Source: CAUZWH01 sp965247665 (GTDB taxonomy: Bacteria; Pseudomonadota; Alphaproteobacteria; SHVV01). Taken from it: a DNA stretch of 64,000 nucleotides. A program made the position numbers and the translations under genes. The DNA is taken from contig CBDFHH010000001.1 of assembly GCA_965247665.1 (NCBI GenBank), forward strand, positions 1 through 64,000, in the 5' to 3' direction. Below are positions 1 through 8,521 of this stretch, in pieces. The notes beneath the pieces are model-generated. The model was not told where the DNA came from. It made no database searches and saw nothing but the letters and a program-made list of their open reading frames with translations. Each line of letters starts with the position of its first letter. Position 1 is the first letter of the stretch.

Positions 1-47
1 ATGCGCTCGCCGAGGCGCGGCGGCGCGTGGAGATGCGCAATGCGTAG
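1..47 (+). CDS. possible C-terminal end of an upstream gene
   Basis: The third forward frame is open from the window edge and reads ALAEARRRVEMRNA before a TAG at 45-47. The composition resembles a charged C-terminal helix. A competing reading in frame 1 runs to a TGA at 100-102. With so few codons neither can be assigned to a family. Positions 48-213 hold no other gene I can support. Confidence 0.25.
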   Translation, partial: ALAEARRRVEMRNA

Positions 48-213
48 GACCGAGAAGCTCGTCCGCATCGCGATTCCCGGCGCGTACCCGGCCTATCGCT
101 GACCCAACCGGGCAAAGCCGGGGTGGAGTGAATGGGCTATGAGTGGGTGCTCTAACGATCCTTCTCGCGCCGCGGCGGGGCGGGGTAACGGGTCACGGGA
201 AGTTGTCCCTTGC

Positions 214-1518
214 CTAATACGCGGCGTCGCGGCCCTCGACGGCGGCGATCTCGCGGGCGCTGGGGTTGACCGATTCGCGGAACGGGATCTCGACCACCTC
301 GCCGGCGACCGGCTCGCCCGGGAACTCGGCGTAGCTGTCCGGCAGGTGAATCCTGAGCCTGGTGCCAATCTCGCGGCTCGCCCAGGGTACATAGCCCATG
401 GCGATGTTGGTTTCGAGTTCGGGCGAGTACCAGGGCGAAGTGACGTAGCCGAACGGATCGCCGCCGCTGCCCGGAGAAATCGGCCAGAAATCGGGTGCGT
501 ATTCGTCGATCGGTTTGCCGCCGAGCTGGATGCCGACGAGGATTAGCTTGAACGGCGGATTGCCAGCCTCGATCTGGGCGCGCACCTCTTCGAGCTTGGC
601 CTTGCCGATATAGTCGGCTTCCTTCTTGCGCGGCACTTGGTAGCCGAGGTTGCACTGGAACGGCAGGGTTTCGGCATCTATGTCCTGGCCCCAGGATAGG
701 ATGCCGGCGGCGATGCGACGGTGATGCGCCGGCGCAATCACCCGCAGACCATGGGGTTGGCCGGCTTCGAGCACGGCGTTCCACATGTCCTCGGCGTGCA
801 GGGTGGCGTCGCGCAGATAGATCTCGTAGCCCTTCTCGCCGGAGAAACCGGACTGCGAGATCATCACGTCGTGACCGGCGACCTTGGCCTCCATGAGACC
901 GTAGTAGGGGATGTCGCGAATCTCCGGACCCACGAGGTCAGCCATCAACGGCTCTGATTTTGGGCCCTGGATCTGCACCGGGCAGATGTCGATTTCGTTG
1001 ATCTCGACGTCGAATTTCTTGCCGACATTGACTCCCTGCAGCCAGAAAGCGATGTCGGAATCGGCGAGACTGAACCAGAATTCGTTCTCGCTCGGCCGCA
1101 ACAGCACCGGATCGTTGAGCACACCGCCCCGCTCGTTGCACAGGATCACGTATTTGGCGTGCATCGGTTCGATGCGCTTGGCGTTGCGTGTGATGACGTA
1201 GTCGACCAGAGCCTCGGCGTCGGGGCCGATCACTTGGATCTGACGTTCGACCGCGACGTTCCACATGGTCACGTGGTTGACCAGCGCGTCGTACTCCACC
1301 ATAGCGCCGCCATCTTCGGGCCTGACAAAGCCGCGCGGGTGGTACGTGCGGTTGTAGACGGTGGCGCGCCAGCAGCCCGCTTCCATCGACAAATGCCAGT
1401 AGGGCGACTTGCGCACCCGCGTCGAGATCAGAAGTTCGACCGGAGTTGGGCCGCTTTGGCGCAAATTGATCGGTACTTTGCGATCGCTTTGATCGACGCT
1501 GGTGATCTGCTGGGTCAT
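214..1518 (-). CDS. GcvT-family aminomethyltransferase / DmdA-like tetrahydrofolate methyltransferase
   Basis: 434 residues, the usual size for stand-alone GcvT/DmdA-type proteins, which move a methyl or aminomethyl group to tetrahydrofolate. Visible family features are an N-terminal segment with WRATVYNRTYHPRGF, the folate-domain core around FSGEKGYEIYLRD (about residues 220-235), and a C-terminal barrel with GYVTSPWYSPELETNIAMGYV (about 360-380), matching the family's VTSG..SP.L...IALG pattern. The start is the ATG at 1516-1518 with a GGGAG about 9 nt upstream. The substrate is not decided by sequence: demethylation of DMSP, a glycine-betaine-type compound, or a T-protein role are all possible. 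The homocysteine methyltransferase gene downstream on the same strand supports methylated-compound catabolism. No H-, P- or L-protein genes are present, which argues against a canonical glycine cleavage role. Confidence 0.85.
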   Translation of the reverse strand: MTQQITSVDQSDRKVPINLRQSGPTPVELLISTRVRKSPYWHLSMEAGCWRATVYNRTYHPRGFVRPEDGGAMVEYDALVNHVTMWNVAVERQIQVIGPDAEALVDYVITRNAKRIEPMHAKYVILCNERGGVLNDPVLLRPSENEFWFSLADSDIAFWLQGVNVGKKFDVEINEIDICPVQIQGPKSEPLMADLVGPEIRDIPYYGLMEAKVAGHDVMISQSGFSGEKGYEIYLRDATLHAEDMWNAVLEAGQPHGLRVIAPAHHRRIAAGILSWGQDIDAETLPFQCNLGYQVPRKKEADYIGKAKLEEVRAQIEAGNPPFKLILVGIQLGGKPIDEYAPDFWPISPGSGGDPFGYVTSPWYSPELETNIAMGYVPWASREIGTRLRIHLPDSYAEFPGEPVAGEVVEIPFRESVNPSAREIAAVEGRDAAY

Positions 1519-1679
1519 GGCCGCGGCTCCCGATCTTGGTGGGGTTCCTCAGAATTTGGACGCGCACTTAATCACCCGCTTCGGCGGTGCGCAATCATCG
1601 CCCTTGAGACGGTTGGTCTGCTCGGTGTGGGTGGGTGCCGCCGGTTGCCGGGCGCGGCTGAAGACCGAGTCGATGGCGG

Positions 1680-2018
1680 TGAGTTTCTCGATGTGGCAGG
1701 CGATGCGATGATGCTCGCCGATCCGATGAATCCGCGGCGTCTCGCTTTCGCCTGTCGCCGATCTTGTGCGGGAATCGGGTATTGACCGGAGATCGGGATC
1801 AACGGGTGCGATGTCTGGTCCGCGCTCGGCAGTGGTGCAGTCGAACAACCGGTGCGCATAGGGGTTGCATAGGGGTATTGCAGTGCCGTGAAGACGTCGA
1901 CGATGAAGCCTTCTTCAATCGCCTCGCCCGAATGCATCACGGTGACGCGGTCGCACACTTCGCGGATCAGGCCGAAATCATGCGAGACGTCGATCACCGC
2001 CACTTCGCCGGCCGCTTG
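1680..2018 (-). pseudogene. remnant of OppD/DppD-type peptide ABC transporter ATPase
   Basis: One frame keeps the post-Walker-B region of an oligopeptide-transporter ATPase: VAVIDVSHDFGLIREVCDRV, then VMHSGEAIEEG and a degraded HPYT-like stretch (QYPYATP) followed by LIPISGQYP. The family's C-terminal HRVACH signature appears as HHRIACHIEKL in a different frame, near 1680-1710. Walker A, the signature motif and the N-terminal domain are missing, so only about the last third of the gene survives and it is frameshifted. It lies between the GcvT-like gene and the homocysteine methyltransferase gene, suggesting that a peptide/opine transporter once sat here. Confidence 0.65.
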
Positions 2019-2032
2019 CAAGGGAGGCGGGA

Positions 2033-3076
2033 TCAGAGCTTCGAGGCGAAGTCCCGATATTCCTTGTGGATTCCGTCCCCCGTACCCAAGAACGTATGTT
2101 TGCTCATGTCGGGCGAATAGCGGCTGGCTCGGGGTTGGCGTCCGAGCGCTTCGGCCATGCTGCGGACATGATGCGGCGCGGCGCCGCAGCAGAGCCCGAA
2201 GTAGGTCACGCCAGCCTCCTTCGCGGCGTGGGTGAACTCCGCAATTTCGTAGCGATTGCAGGTGAACGGGTCGAGCGCGAGGGGAAACGGCCGGTCGTCG
2301 GGGATGCAACTGCACGCCGTGTCGTGCAACGACTGGAAGGTCGGTTCCGCTTCCCCGGTGCGATACGGAACCGGCAGAGCGGCAACGGGGCACGACACCG
2401 CCGCGCAGATCGGGCCGAGCAGCGGCAGCAACGTATCAGGCCCACGGGCGCAATTGAGCCCGACGACGTCGGCGCCCGCGTCTTCGAGCCGTTTGCAGGC
2501 TTCCGCCGGCGTCGCACCACCGCGGACGATCGGTTCACGATGAATCGCGAGCGTGACGACGGCCGGGAGACCGGCCTGCTTGATGGCTTCGAGGGCGATC
2601 AATGCTTCGTCGAGATAAGAAATCGTTTCGGCGATGATGAAGTCGACGCCGGCATCGACCGCCCAGCCGATCTGCTCGTCGAACATGGAGCGGACGTATT
2701 TGTGCGACTCGGCATCGCCGTCGATATACGCGTTGGTGTTGCAGATATCGCCCGCGAGAAGGGTGCCGGTATCCTGCGCGACCGCCTTGGCGATCTCAAG
2801 CGCCTGACGGTTCATCGGTTCGAGATCATTTTCGCGGCCGATCTGGCGCAGCTTCTCGCGGTGGGCGTAGTAGGTGAATGCCTCGACGACATCGGACCCG
2901 GCATGCACGAAATCGCGATGGAGCTGGCTGACGATTTCCGGGTGCTCGAGCACGACCTCCGGAACGTAGGCGCCGGCCGACAGATAGCCGCGACGCTCGA
3001 GTTCGAACAGGTAGCCCTCGGCACAAATCACCGGACCTTCGGCAAGGCGGCCCAACAGACCATTTGCTTCGGCCAT
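2033..3076 (-). CDS. homocysteine S-methyltransferase / betaine-homocysteine methyltransferase family
   Basis: 347 residues. These zinc enzymes transfer a methyl group from donors such as betaine or S-methylmethionine to homocysteine. The three zinc-ligand cysteines are visible: GLNCARG (about residue 210) and FGLCCGAAP (about residue 300). The N-terminal barrel start is the ICAEGYLFELERRGYL stretch. Two ATG codons lie 6 nt apart; the second (3074-3076) is preferred because AGGAG sits about 7 nt before it and directly abuts the first. The neighbouring GcvT-like gene on the same strand suggests a shared pathway handling methylated compounds, although about 500 nt of ABC-ATPase debris now separates them. 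Confidence 0.85.
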   Translation of the reverse strand: MAEANGLLGRLAEGPVICAEGYLFELERRGYLSAGAYVPEVVLEHPEIVSQLHRDFVHAGSDVVEAFTYYAHREKLRQIGRENDLEPMNRQALEIAKAVAQDTGTLLAGDICNTNAYIDGDAESHKYVRSMFDEQIGWAVDAGVDFIIAETISYLDEALIALEAIKQAGLPAVVTLAIHREPIVRGGATPAEACKRLEDAGADVVGLNCARGPDTLLPLLGPICAAVSCPVAALPVPYRTGEAEPTFQSLHDTACSCIPDDRPFPLALDPFTCNRYEIAEFTHAAKEAGVTYFGLCCGAAPHHVRSMAEALGRQPRASRYSPDMSKHTFLGTGDGIHKEYRDFASKL

Positions 3077-3111
3077 CTGCATTCTCCTGCTGGGATTGGC
3101 TGGATCGGGTC

Positions 3112-4065
3112 TTAGTCTGCGTTGCTCGTCGGCGCCGACGGGTGCAAGGGAGAGTCCTTGGGTCGCAATATGTACCTGCGGAACAGGTCCGAATAGCCAA
3201 AAAATACGATCCCGCCCCGGTCCGCGCGTTCGCGCCGTTGGCCGCGATAGACCTGCGCCAGCCGATACCAGGGCAGCGCGGGCCGGCGATGGTGCAGGGC
3301 ATGGAAATTGTTGCCGAGAAAGAGCAAGCGCCACAACAGCGACGCTTCGACGGTCGCGGTTCGCGTCTCCCGATCGGCGGCGGGGCCGTGCTCGGCGAAC
3401 GAGCGGATGAGGGTGAGCGCGAGGCCGCAATAGCAGGCGAGAGCGTAGAGCCAGATCGGGATCGAGCAAACGAGGGATATCCAGCAATAGAGACCGGCCG
3501 ACAACGCCAGGTGCGGACCCCACTCGCGAAACACGCGGTTTCGATCACGGGTCGACAGTGTGCGAAGCTCGGTGAACCAGAAGCGAAGGGTGGCGAGTAG
3601 CGGGCCGATGGTCACGCGCCCGAGAAGGCAATTGTTGAAGGTCAGCAACGCCCGCGCCGGCGCCGGTAATGCCCGCCACTGCCGCAGCGTGAGATAGAAC
3701 GATTCCGGGTCCCGCTCGGGATCCGTCAACAACGCTATTCGGTGGTGTTCGAGGTGGAGCCGTCGGTAGCTCGCGAACGGCATCCACAATCCGAGCGGCG
3801 GCGATCCGAGCCACGCGTTGAGGGTGTCCGACCGCGTGGGATGACCGTGTATGATTTCATGCTGGAGCGAATTGTGCCACGTCAAGACGGGAGCCAACGA
3901 CGCCGCGGCCACCCACCACGGTAGCGTCATCGCGTACCAAGTGAGCGCGAGCCAGGCGGCATAAACGGCCGCGACAACCATCCATGTGGGGGCTTCACGG
4001 TGCCGCCAAGGAGCGCGCAGGCCGATCGCCGCCGCCCGGTTCGGAGCCGAACGCACCACTCGCAT
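3112..4065 (-). CDS. membrane fatty-acid desaturase family protein
   Basis: 317 residues with several hydrophobic segments (around residues 28-62, 185-220) and the three histidine boxes of integral-membrane diiron desaturases/hydroxylases: HEIIH, HLEHH and HALHH (in NNFHALHH). It should act in the inner membrane on an acyl or related lipid substrate; regiospecificity cannot be read. The ATG at 4063-4065 directly abuts an AAGGA; the GTG two codons later has better ribosome-site spacing and is a plausible alternative. It is divergent from the XRE regulator at 4238, with an AT-rich gap between, so that regulator may control it. Confidence 0.85.
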   Translation of the reverse strand: MRVVRSAPNRAAAIGLRAPWRHREAPTWMVVAAVYAAWLALTWYAMTLPWWVAAASLAPVLTWHNSLQHEIIHGHPTRSDTLNAWLGSPPLGLWMPFASYRRLHLEHHRIALLTDPERDPESFYLTLRQWRALPAPARALLTFNNCLLGRVTIGPLLATLRFWFTELRTLSTRDRNRVFREWGPHLALSAGLYCWISLVCSIPIWLYALACYCGLALTLIRSFAEHGPAADRETRTATVEASLLWRLLFLGNNFHALHHRRPALPWYRLAQVYRGQRRERADRGGIVFFGYSDLFRRYILRPKDSPLHPSAPTSNAD

Positions 4066-4139
4066 TCCTTCTTGCTTTCAAGGCCGTGATCGGCCGAGTT
4101 CCGCCACCCACAGCAGGTCCATCTCGCTCTATGGTGTAG

Positions 4140-4237
4140 AGACATCATTGGTTAGGGAATAATTAAATAGTAAACAAAAAGAAAAATAGATGATAATATA
4201 CACAATCATTGATTATATGAACCAATAGGCCTGGAAT
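4140..4237. promoter_or_regulatory. AT-rich divergent promoter region with dyad repeats
   Basis: This stretch is much more AT-rich than its surroundings and lies between the divergent desaturase and XRE regulator genes. It holds an AATCA-T-TGATT dyad (4204-4214) and a pair of inverted heptamers, ATTGGTT near 4146 and AACCAAT near 4221. These are candidate operators for the adjacent XRE protein. No promoter boxes were assigned with confidence. Confidence 0.4.
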
Positions 4238-5116
4238 ATGGAACCCAACCTGGACCGGCGGGATTTTGCGCGTCATTTCCGCCAGCGACTGGTGACGGCG
4301 ATGGAGAACGCGGGGGTCAACCGCGCGGCGCTTGTGCGTGCGGTTGGTATCGACCGCTCGACGCTGTCGCAACTTCTATCGGACGAAACCGATCGATTGC
4401 CGAGAGCCGATACGGTCGCGGCCATCGCTACGTCGCTTAAGGTCAGCCTCGACTGGCTGCTGGGCATTAGCAACGAAGCGCGGCTGAGTGCGGATATTCA
4501 CCCCGAATCGCCGGAAATCGCGCCCAGCCCGCACACGCCCATCGACGCCCGCTTGGGCGCCTGGTACGAGGAAGCTGTCGGCTACAAGATTCGTTACGTT
4601 CCGACGACGATTCCGGATCTCGCAAAAACCGACCAGGTGCTCGAGTACGAGTACGAGGACTTCGCGGTCAGGTCAACCGAGCAGGCGATGGCCGCGAGCC
4701 AAATCAAGCTCGAATTTACCCGGCTGCCGGAGGCCGATATGGAGGTGTGCACGCCGCGCCAGACGATCACCGAATTCGCCTACGGCCAGGGCTTGTGGGA
4801 GGGTCTGTCGCTTGAAGCGCGCCTCGCCCAACTCGATCGCCTGATCAACCTGATTGAAGAGCTTTATCCGACGCTACGTTTGTATCTGTTCGACGGCCTG
4901 ACCCGTTACTCCGCGCCGTACACGATTTTTGGGCCGAAGCGGGCTGCGGTTTACGCCGGCCAGATGTACTTCGTGTTCAACACCGCCGAGCACATTCGGA
5001 TGTTGACGCGCCATTTCGACGATCTCGTGCGCGCCGCCGTCGTGACCTCGGCCGAAGCCGCAACCTATCTGCAAGGGCTGCGTGACCAGGTAATCCGCAA
5101 GAGCGGCGGGGCGTGA
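4238..5116 (+). CDS. XRE-family regulator with large C-terminal ligand-type domain
   Basis: 292 residues. Residues about 15-80 form a Cro/C1-type helix-turn-helix: LVRAVGIDRSTLSQLLSD is the recognition helix region, followed by LPRADTVAAIATSLKVSLDWLLG. The remaining about 200 residues (rich in aromatic and acidic residues, including LYLFDGLTRYSAPYTIFGPKRAAVYAGQMYF in two adjoining parts) are a conserved-looking non-DNA-binding domain I do not recognise. The stop is followed 4 nt later by the PhnD-like gene, indicating co-transcription and probably joint function. The divergent desaturase gene is the obvious target candidate. Confidence 0.85.
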   Translation: MEPNLDRRDFARHFRQRLVTAMENAGVNRAALVRAVGIDRSTLSQLLSDETDRLPRADTVAAIATSLKVSLDWLLGISNEARLSADIHPESPEIAPSPHTPIDARLGAWYEEAVGYKIRYVPTTIPDLAKTDQVLEYEYEDFAVRSTEQAMAASQIKLEFTRLPEADMEVCTPRQTITEFAYGQGLWEGLSLEARLAQLDRLINLIEELYPTLRLYLFDGLTRYSAPYTIFGPKRAAVYAGQMYFVFNTAEHIRMLTRHFDDLVRAAVVTSAEAATYLQGLRDQVIRKSGGA

Positions 5117-5120
5117 GTTC

Positions 5121-5906
5121 ATGCGCCTCGCCGGCCTACCGATGTATGACCTACCCGAAGTTCGGCCGGCAACACATGCGTGGTGGACGGGGTTGGCACG
5201 CGCCTTCTCGGCGGCCGGAATCGAGGATGTGCCCGGGTCTCTGGTCGAGCCGACCGACCTGATGGCGCACTGGCGCGCGCCCGACCTGATGTTCAGCCAG
5301 ACCTGCGGACTGCCCTACACCCGCGAGCTTTTGGCTTACGCCCGGCTCGTGGCGACGCCGTGTTACGCGGCGGGGGGCTGCGACGGTGCGACGTACCGAA
5401 GCCTGGTGCTGACCGGCGCCGACGCGCCGGCTCCTGATGTCGCTGCATTGGCAGCCGCGACGCTCGCGGTGAACAGCTACGGGTCGCATTCGGGCTGGGT
5501 GGCACTGTGTGCCGCGATCATCGGCCAAGGACAGATGCCGGCGTGCGCGAACGTCGTGCTGACCGGCAGTCATCGCGCGAGCATTGCTGCGGTCGCGCGG
5601 GGCGAGGCGGATTTGTGCGCGGTCGACTGCGTAACGTTCGCCCTGCTGCAAGCGCACGTGCCGGCCGAAGTGGCGGGTGTGCGTTCGATCCTGCAATCGC
5701 CCGCGGCGCCGGGGCTTCCCTACATCACGGCGCGGAGCACCGCACGCGAAAGCCTATCGCGGCTGCGCGACGGACTGGTCGCCGCATTCGAAGCGCCGGA
5801 TCTAGAGGCTGCGCGCGCCGCGTTGCTGTTGCGTGGGTGTGACACACCAAACACGCTTTTACAGCGCTCGACCGTTAGCGTAGGGTCGCAGTTCCTCCCT
5901 ATATAG
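5121..5906 (+). CDS. PhnD-like phosphate/phosphonate-binding-protein fold, no signal peptide
   Basis: 261 residues with the hallmarks of the phosphonate periplasmic-binding family: a LMFSQTCGLPYTREL segment, VNSYGSHSGWVALCAA, and ARGEADLCAVDCVTFALLQ. Typical family members carry a secretion signal; this one begins MRLAGLPMYDLPEVRPATH and has none, so it is probably cytosolic. Coupled to the XRE regulator by a 4-nt gap, it may act as a ligand sensor or partner rather than a transporter component. No permease or ATPase gene is nearby. A start further downstream would not create a signal peptide. Confidence 0.75.
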   Translation: MRLAGLPMYDLPEVRPATHAWWTGLARAFSAAGIEDVPGSLVEPTDLMAHWRAPDLMFSQTCGLPYTRELLAYARLVATPCYAAGGCDGATYRSLVLTGADAPAPDVAALAAATLAVNSYGSHSGWVALCAAIIGQGQMPACANVVLTGSHRASIAAVARGEADLCAVDCVTFALLQAHVPAEVAGVRSILQSPAAPGLPYITARSTARESLSRLRDGLVAAFEAPDLEAARAALLLRGCDTPNTLLQRSTVSVGSQFLPI

Positions 5907-6040
5907 TTCTTTATATACAACGTGTTACGGTCTGTATCAAGAGGACTGTCGGTTGTCTGACGTCAGCGCTTACGGGACAGATTGAGGTGATTTCGTAACG
6001 GAGGATTTCTGGTTCATCGTCGTGACCGAAGGGAACGAAG

Positions 6041-6679
6041 ATGAGACAGGAATCGATGAGTTCGAGAGAGGGCGCCGAGCGGACGGTGCGGGATATTCGC
6101 CGCAAGACCCGCAAGCAGTATTCGGCCGAAGAGAAGATCCGGATCGTGGTATCGGGCCTGCGTGGTGAGGACAGCATCGCCGAACTATGCCGCCGGGAAG
6201 GGATTGCCGAGAGCCTGTATTACAGCTGGGCGAAGGAGTTCCTCGAGGCTGGCAAGAAGCGGCTTTCGGGCGATACCGCGCGCCAGGCGTCCTCGGGTGA
6301 GGTCAAGGAGCTGATCGAGTCCCTCACCGAGGCCAAGGCTGCCGGCAACCTGTCCCGGCGGCTGCGCGTGCTGACGCATCCGGCCCCGCTGCTGGTCGAC
6401 GAGATCGGCCACCTCCCGGTCAACCAGGACGGCGCCGTGCTCTTCTTCCAGCTCATCAACGCCCGGAACGAGAAGGCGTCGACCGTGCTGACGTCGAACA
6501 AGGGCTTCGAGGACTGGGGCGGCGTGCTCGGCGACGAGGTGATGGCGGCGGCTCTCATCGACCGACTCGTGCACCACTGCCACATCGTCAACATCCGAGG
6601 GAACAGCTACAGGATGCGGGACCATCAGAACCTGCTGCAGGCCAACTCGGATCGGCGCCGGAAGAGAGCCACGTCGTGA
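6041..6679 (+). pseudogene. chimeric ORF: IS3 OrfA N-terminus fused in frame to IstB C-terminus
   Basis: 212 codons. Residues 1 to about 90 are an IS3/IS911 OrfA helix-turn-helix (RKTRKQYSAEEKIRIVVSG, then IAELCRREGIAESLYYSW). From about residue 91 the sequence is the C-terminal part of the IS21 helper ATPase IstB: LIESLTEAKAAGNLSRRLRV, the Walker-B-type LLVDEIGHLPV, and RLVHHCHIVNIRGNSYRMRD. The IstB Walker A lies in the deleted half. The reading frame stays open across the junction, but neither parent activity should survive. Confidence 0.75.
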
Positions 6680-6720
6680 TTCCCGGCGAAACCGCAAAGA
6701 GCATAGGTGCCGGCCGCCCG

Positions 6721-6786
6721 CTGTGGATAACCGGGTTGTCGCCGCCAGACTCTTGGCGGTCGCTGCGCCAACCCGGTTACCCACAG
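6721..6786. repeat. large nested inverted repeat downstream of istB remnant
   Basis: CTGTGGATAACCGGGTTG at 6721-6738 is matched by its inverted copy at 6769-6786 with one mismatch. An inner GCCGCCA/TGGCGG pair allows a long cruciform or RNA hairpin. It lies just after the istB stop and may be the element's own terminator or a binding site; there is no clear U-tract. Confidence 0.6.
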
Positions 6787-6844
6787 CTCCACCGAGCCCG
6801 ACACCCCCAAACACCGTATCTCGGGGCACGACCGCACGCCCGAA

Positions 6845-6895
6845 GTGTACGATTTTCGATTGGCAAAAGTGTGCAGTTTTCAGTTGGGATTGACA
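6845..6895. repeat. IS21-family right terminal repeats
   Basis: Two imperfect copies of a TTTTC-A/G-TTGG motif (TTTTCGATTGGCAAAAGTG, then TTTTCAGTTGGGATTGACA) end in TTGACA, the usual arrangement of the multiple terminal transposase-binding repeats of IS21 elements. They mark the outer right edge of the remnant. Confidence 0.6.
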
Positions 6896-7344
6896 CGGAT
6901 CACGCAGGCTGCCGGATCCGGCCGGATAAAGGTGGGTACGCGTATTGCCGCGCGACCGATGCAAGAAGACGTTCCGAACTTGGCACGACCAACCATAGAG
7001 CCGGAAACCCGGGGAGACCGACGCATGCCGACGCTATAGTCCAATTTACCACTTGACTGTTGTCGCCTCATAAAGGCCCGCGGCGTATGATCTGCCGCAT
7101 TCGATGAGGCCGGACACACGACAGCACCTGACTGCATGCACCAACCCCGCCAAAGAAAATGCTTGCATCACCAGGGGCGTCCATACACGCTCTAGTTGTG
7201 GGCTTTCAATAGGTTGTCCACTCGGCCCGAACCAAGGAAGCTGATGTTGTGAAGATATCCGTTTCCAAGGAAGGACCGAATGGACATGCACAAGAATGCG
7301 CCTTTGACGCCGCTGGGTCGAGAGGAACTCGTGCGGCGAGTGCC
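6896..7344. other. intergenic, no gene recognised
   Basis: Between the IS21 terminus and the aminotransferase gene only short open frames without protein-like composition or convincing ribosome sites occur on either strand. It probably contains the promoter of the aminotransferase gene, but no box was assigned. Confidence 0.5.
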
Positions 7345-7357
7345 AGGAGGGGTGACC

Positions 7358-8512
7358 ATGCGACGTCGCGATCCATCTCAAAGAGCCCGTTCGATGCCGA
7401 AGTCCGCGATCCGAGAGATCATGAGCCTCGCGGCCGGCCGCGAGGGAGTCATCCATCTGGAGGTGGGCGAGCCGAATTTCACCACGCCAGTACATATCGT
7501 CGAGCAGGCCGGCGCTGCGGCGCGCGACGGCTGGACGCATTATACGGCGAACGCTGGAATCCCATCACTGCGTGCCCAGATAGCCCGGCGGGTCGGACAA
7601 CGGATCGGGGCCGAGGTCGAGCCCGAGCGGATAGTCGTCACGGTGGGTGCCATCGGTGCCCTTTACACGGCTATCATGACGGTGGTCGACGCTGGCGACG
7701 AGGTGTTGATTCCGGATCCAGGCTGGCCGAACTACGAAAGTATTGTACACTTGGCGGGAGCAACGCCGGTACGCTTTCCCTTGCCGGCGAGCGAGGGCTT
7801 TTTGCCCGATCTCGATGATCTCGCCGGAAGAATTGGGCCGCGGACGAAGGCCCTAATGCTGAACACGCCCAGCAACCCGACCGGTGTCGTGTTGCCGCGC
7901 GAGGCGATGCAAGAATTGGCAGCGCTGGCCGACCGGCAGGGGCTTTATCTCATAAGCGACGAGATTTACGAGGACATTTTGTTCGAGGGCGAGCACGTCT
8001 CAGCCGGAAGCCTCGGCCTCGATGATAGGGTCTTTATTGTCTCCGGCGTCTCGAAGAGCTACGCCATGACCGGATGGCGGATCGGCTACCTGGTCTGCCC
8101 GCCGGACTTGGCGGAAATCGCGGTACAGCTTCAGGAGCCCATCACGTCCTGCGCATCATCGGTTTCTCAGAAGGCGGCCGAGGCGGCGCTCGCCGGACCG
8201 CAGAATTGCGTGGCGGAGGGGCGGCGGATATTCCAACGGCGCCGTGATTTGCTGCTGGACGTACTTGGCAACACCGGCCTGCTTCCGGTCACCCCGGCCG
8301 GGGCATTTTACGCGCTGGTCGACATCGGCGACCGGCACGAGGGGTCTGTCGAATTCGCAAAGGCGTTTCTGCTGGAGCAAAACGTCGCCACCGTGCCGGG
8401 CCTGACATTCGGTCCTTCGTGTGACGGGACAATCCGCGTTGCCTTCACCATCGCCGATGAGCAACTGCGCACGGGCCTCGAGCGGCTCAGAACTTACATC
8501 CGGGGGAACTGA
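7358..8512 (+). CDS. class I/II pyridoxal-phosphate aminotransferase
   Basis: 384 residues from the ATG at 7358, chosen over the upstream ATG at 7280 because a perfect AGGAGG (7345-7350) sits 7 nt before it. The fold-type-I signatures are clear: LNTPSNPTG (cofactor-binding Asn region), LISDEIYEDILF with the Asp that pairs with the pyridine nitrogen, and SKSYAMTGWRIGYLV containing the Schiff-base Lys. The C-terminal substrate Arg is likely in GTIRVAF. It belongs to the aspartate/aromatic-type group; the exact amino donor is unknown. It converges on an ornithine cyclodeaminase-like gene, part of a small amino-acid/ureido-compound set. Confidence 0.88.
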   Translation: MRRRDPSQRARSMPKSAIREIMSLAAGREGVIHLEVGEPNFTTPVHIVEQAGAAARDGWTHYTANAGIPSLRAQIARRVGQRIGAEVEPERIVVTVGAIGALYTAIMTVVDAGDEVLIPDPGWPNYESIVHLAGATPVRFPLPASEGFLPDLDDLAGRIGPRTKALMLNTPSNPTGVVLPREAMQELAALADRQGLYLISDEIYEDILFEGEHVSAGSLGLDDRVFIVSGVSKSYAMTGWRIGYLVCPPDLAEIAVQLQEPITSCASSVSQKAAEAALAGPQNCVAEGRRIFQRRRDLLLDVLGNTGLLPVTPAGAFYALVDIGDRHEGSVEFAKAFLLEQNVATVPGLTFGPSCDGTIRVAFTIADEQLRTGLERLRTYIRGN

Positions 8513-8521
8513 CCGACCAAG

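Larger units (their letters stand above)
5945..6895 (+). mobile_element. composite remnant: IS3-type left part joined to IS21-type right part
   Basis: An IS3-like leader and orfA occupy the left part (from about 5945, beginning near TGTCGGTTGTCTGACG). The right part is the 3' half of an IS21 istB gene, followed by IS21-type terminal repeats (6845-6894) ending in GGGATTGACA. orfB of the IS3 and istA plus the 5' half of istB are missing, so the structure is a deletion fusion of two elements and is unlikely to be mobile. Confidence 0.65.

Noticed and set aside
2033..3523. 496-codon version of the homocysteine methyltransferase
   Set aside because: The first about 150 residues are antisense to the desaturase gene; the internal ATG at 3076 has a proper AGGAG.
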